A DNA stretch of 64,000 nucleotides from JAPLJM01 sp963708515 (GTDB lineage: Bacteria; Desulfobacterota; Syntrophia; Syntrophales; Fen-1087), in assembly GCA_963708515.1 (NCBI GenBank), contig CAVPSX010000021.1, positions 248,001-312,000 on the forward strand. Reading direction: 5' to 3'. The notes beneath the pieces were generated by a model. It was given only the letters and a program-made list of their open reading frames with translations, made no database searches and was not told where the DNA came from. Both the position numbers and the translations under genes were made by a program. Position 1 is the stretch's first letter. Each line of letters opens with the position of its first letter. Shown here in pieces: positions 62,232 through 64,000 of this stretch.

Positions 62232-63931
62232 AAGTAAAAAAGAAATTGGGTCAGATGCTGACAGAGGCCGGCCTGCTGACGGAAGAGCAGCTCAAGCAGG
62301 CACTGCTCGACAAGGGAAGAACCGGCACGAAACTGGGGCAGTTCCTGATCCGCAAGGGCCTGGTGGGCGAACAGCAGCTGGTGGAAACGCTCAGCAAACA
62401 GTTGAAAATCGAAAAATATCATCCCGGCAAGTATCCCCTTGACAGCAGCCTGACCCAGGTCATTCCGCTGGACTTCGCACAGAAATATCAGATTGCCCCG
62501 GTAAGGAAAAAAGGGCGCCTGCTCACCATCTGCACGACGGACCCCCTGGATATCAATGCCCTGGACGCGATTGAAATGCTGACCAACAGCGAGGTGGAGC
62601 CGTCCGTGTGCACGGAGCGCGAAGTCACCCAGTTGATCAGCAGTCTCTACGGGGTTCAGTCGGGCCTTGGCAGCTATGCTGGAAACGATGGAGATCGACG
62701 TAACGCGGAGGCGGCAAAGGATGGCGAGCAGGAGGCGGACGTTCAGGTGGCATCCCTCCAGGATATGGCCGGAGAGGCGCCCGTGATCCGCCTGGTCAAC
62801 ACGATTTTCGCCCAGGCGGTCCGGGAAGGGGGAAGCGATATCCACATCAGCCCGCAGCAGAACAGCGTGCAGATCCGGTTTCGTATTGACGGCAAACTCC
62901 ACGAAGTGCCGGCGCCGCCCAAATCCATTTTCCTGCCCATCGTCGCCCGGATCAAAATTCTGGCCAACATGGACATCACCGTATCCAGGACGACGCAGGA
63001 CGGGCGGTTCACGCTGAAAATGGATCGGAAGGAAATCAACGTCCGCGTTTCCTCCATTCCCACGATCTACGGAGAAAACATGGTGCTGAGGCTGCTGGAC
63101 ACCGGCGGCGGCATCTATTCGCTGGACGGGCTGGGCATGGTCAAGTCGGATATTGAAAAGATCCAGAACATCATCAGCAAGCCCTACGGAATGATCCTGA
63201 GCACCGGCCCGACGGGCAGCGGCAAAAGTACAAGTATTTATGCCATACTGAACGAGCTCAACAAGCCGGACAGCAATATCATGACGCTCGAAGACCCAGT
63301 GGAATACCGGATTGACAACATCCGGCAGGTCCAGCTCAACCGCAAGGCGGGCATGACCTTCGCCAGCGGCCTGCGGTCGATTCTCCGGCAGGACCCGGAC
63401 ATCATCATGCTGGGCGAGATCCGCGACCCGGAAACGGCGGCCGTTGCCGTTCAGGCCGCGCAGACCGGGCATCGTTTGCTCAGCACCGTGCATACCAACG
63501 ACGCGGCGGGCGCGATCAGCCGCCTTCTCGATATGGAGATCGAACCCTTTCTGATTTCTTCGGTCCTGCTGGCCTCTTTTGCCCAGCGCCTGGTCCGGAC
63601 CATCTGCCCGTACTGCAGGGAGCGATACCAGCCGCCGAAAGCGGCGCTGGCCGCTGTCGGGCTCGACGGCGCCGAAGGCGCCAACTTCATGCGCGGGAAG
63701 GGCTGCAACCAGTGCCTGAATACGGGATACAAGGGCCGGAGCGGCATTTTTGAAGTTTTAATCAACGACGAGTCGATTCAGCGCATGATCCTGGACAAAC
63801 GATCGGCCCAGGAGATCGCCGCCGAAGCGAGAATGAACGGCAAGTTGCGCACCCTGAAGGAAGACGCCGCCGCCAAGGTCCTGCTGGGGATCACGACCCT
63901 CGAAGAAGCCGCCACCGCCGTCATGATGTGA
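62228..63931 (+). CDS. Type IV pilus/type II secretion assembly ATPase (PilB/GspE)
   Basis: 567 residues. MshEN domain (KLGQMLTEAGLLTEEQLKQA), N2 domain with GGSDIHISPQ, Walker A STGPTGSGKSTSIYAIL, Asp box TLEDPVEYRID, Walker B DIIMLGEIRDPETA, His box QTGHRLLSTVHTNDA and a zinc site CPYC...CNQC. It powers pilin or pseudopilin polymerisation. Its ATG overlaps the ExeA-like stop. The zinc site and MshEN domain point to the PilB/MshE side. Confidence 0.95.
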   Translation: MKVKKKLGQMLTEAGLLTEEQLKQALLDKGRTGTKLGQFLIRKGLVGEQQLVETLSKQLKIEKYHPGKYPLDSSLTQVIPLDFAQKYQIAPVRKKGRLLTICTTDPLDINALDAIEMLTNSEVEPSVCTEREVTQLISSLYGVQSGLGSYAGNDGDRRNAEAAKDGEQEADVQVASLQDMAGEAPVIRLVNTIFAQAVREGGSDIHISPQQNSVQIRFRIDGKLHEVPAPPKSIFLPIVARIKILANMDITVSRTTQDGRFTLKMDRKEINVRVSSIPTIYGENMVLRLLDTGGGIYSLDGLGMVKSDIEKIQNIISKPYGMILSTGPTGSGKSTSIYAILNELNKPDSNIMTLEDPVEYRIDNIRQVQLNRKAGMTFASGLRSILRQDPDIIMLGEIRDPETAAVAVQAAQTGHRLLSTVHTNDAAGAISRLLDMEIEPFLISSVLLASFAQRLVRTICPYCRERYQPPKAALAAVGLDGAEGANFMRGKGCNQCLNTGYKGRSGIFEVLINDESIQRMILDKRSAQEIAAEARMNGKLRTLKEDAAAKVLLGITTLEEAATAVMM

Positions 63932-63938
63932 GATTGCC

Positions 63939-64000
63939 ATGCCCAGTTTCTCCTACAAGGCCTTCAATGCAAGCGGCGGCGCCGTCTCCGGCGTCATCGA
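63939..64000 (+). CDS. PilC/GspF platform protein, start only (cut by window edge)
   Basis: 20 codons (PSFSYKAFNASGGAVSGVI) match the very start of GspF/PilC inner-membrane proteins, seven bases after the ATPase gene. The rest lies outside the window. Confidence 0.75.
   Translation, partial: MPSFSYKAFNASGGAVSGVI

Noticed and set aside
62219..63493. Minus-strand frame of 424 codons opposite the PilB/GspE gene
   Set aside because: Shadow of a strongly conserved ATPase gene; no domain, no ribosome binding site.

Overview
This window looks like part of a chromosome of an anaerobic deltaproteobacterium (Desulfobacterota), most likely near Syntrophus or Smithella. That placement is an inference from gene content and style, not from a search. 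It rests on fdhE, a tungstate/molybdate uptake locus, class II aldolase and GAPDH next to tpiA-secG-tRNA-Leu, the recA-recX-alaS cluster and a deltaproteobacterial type IV pilus/secretion operon. Coding density is high on both strands. There are no rRNA genes, CRISPR arrays or intact transposases.

Layout. 1-8.9 kb: an envelope and signalling locus. A sensor kinase with a substrate-binding-like sensor and a FixJ/NarL-type regulator sit between a VWA/OmpA protein with a receiver protein and a decarboxylase-like gene on one side, and an exported small protein with an MltF-like transglycosylase on the other. The two outer promoters carry the same pair of 12-bp palindromes at the same spacing from matched -35/-10 boxes. 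9-20 kb: a lipoprotein hydrolase, an XRE regulator between two copies of a dispersed repeat, a UbiB kinase, membrane proteins, an M16C protease, a flavodoxin-fold reductase and an amidohydrolase. 21-26.6 kb: central carbon genes fbp (frameshifted), fba, gap, tpiA and secG, with two tRNA-Leu(GAG) genes inside a 171-bp direct duplication. 26.8-32.5 kb: nth, fdhE, a SurA-like chaperone and uvrA (frameshifted). 32.6-41.2 kb: the most striking block. It holds a TunR-like regulator, a truncated copy of it with its promoter in front of a porin, two TupA-like binding proteins, TupB, TupC, a TiaS-like protein, a small charged protein and a homologue of the molybdenum storage protein. Together these suggest tungstate or molybdate entry, import, sensing and storage in one locus. 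41.2-54.6 kb: a PhoB-type regulator, xthA, a YcbB-type L,D-transpeptidase, alaS-recX-recA, thpR, cinA, pgpA and an SOS-type dinB. 54.6-64 kb: a pilus/secretion operon (PilM-PilN fusion, Ig-like lipoprotein, PilO, PilP, secretin, ExeA-like ATPase, PilB/GspE, start of PilC/GspF).

Two families of non-coding mobile-looking repeats (about 150 bp, imperfect terminal inverted repeats) recur between genes and supply stop codons, a probable recA promoter and possibly a ribosome binding site. Several conserved genes contain single-base frameshifts, mostly an extra base. These are either real decay or assembly errors and should be resolved before the affected genes are called dead.
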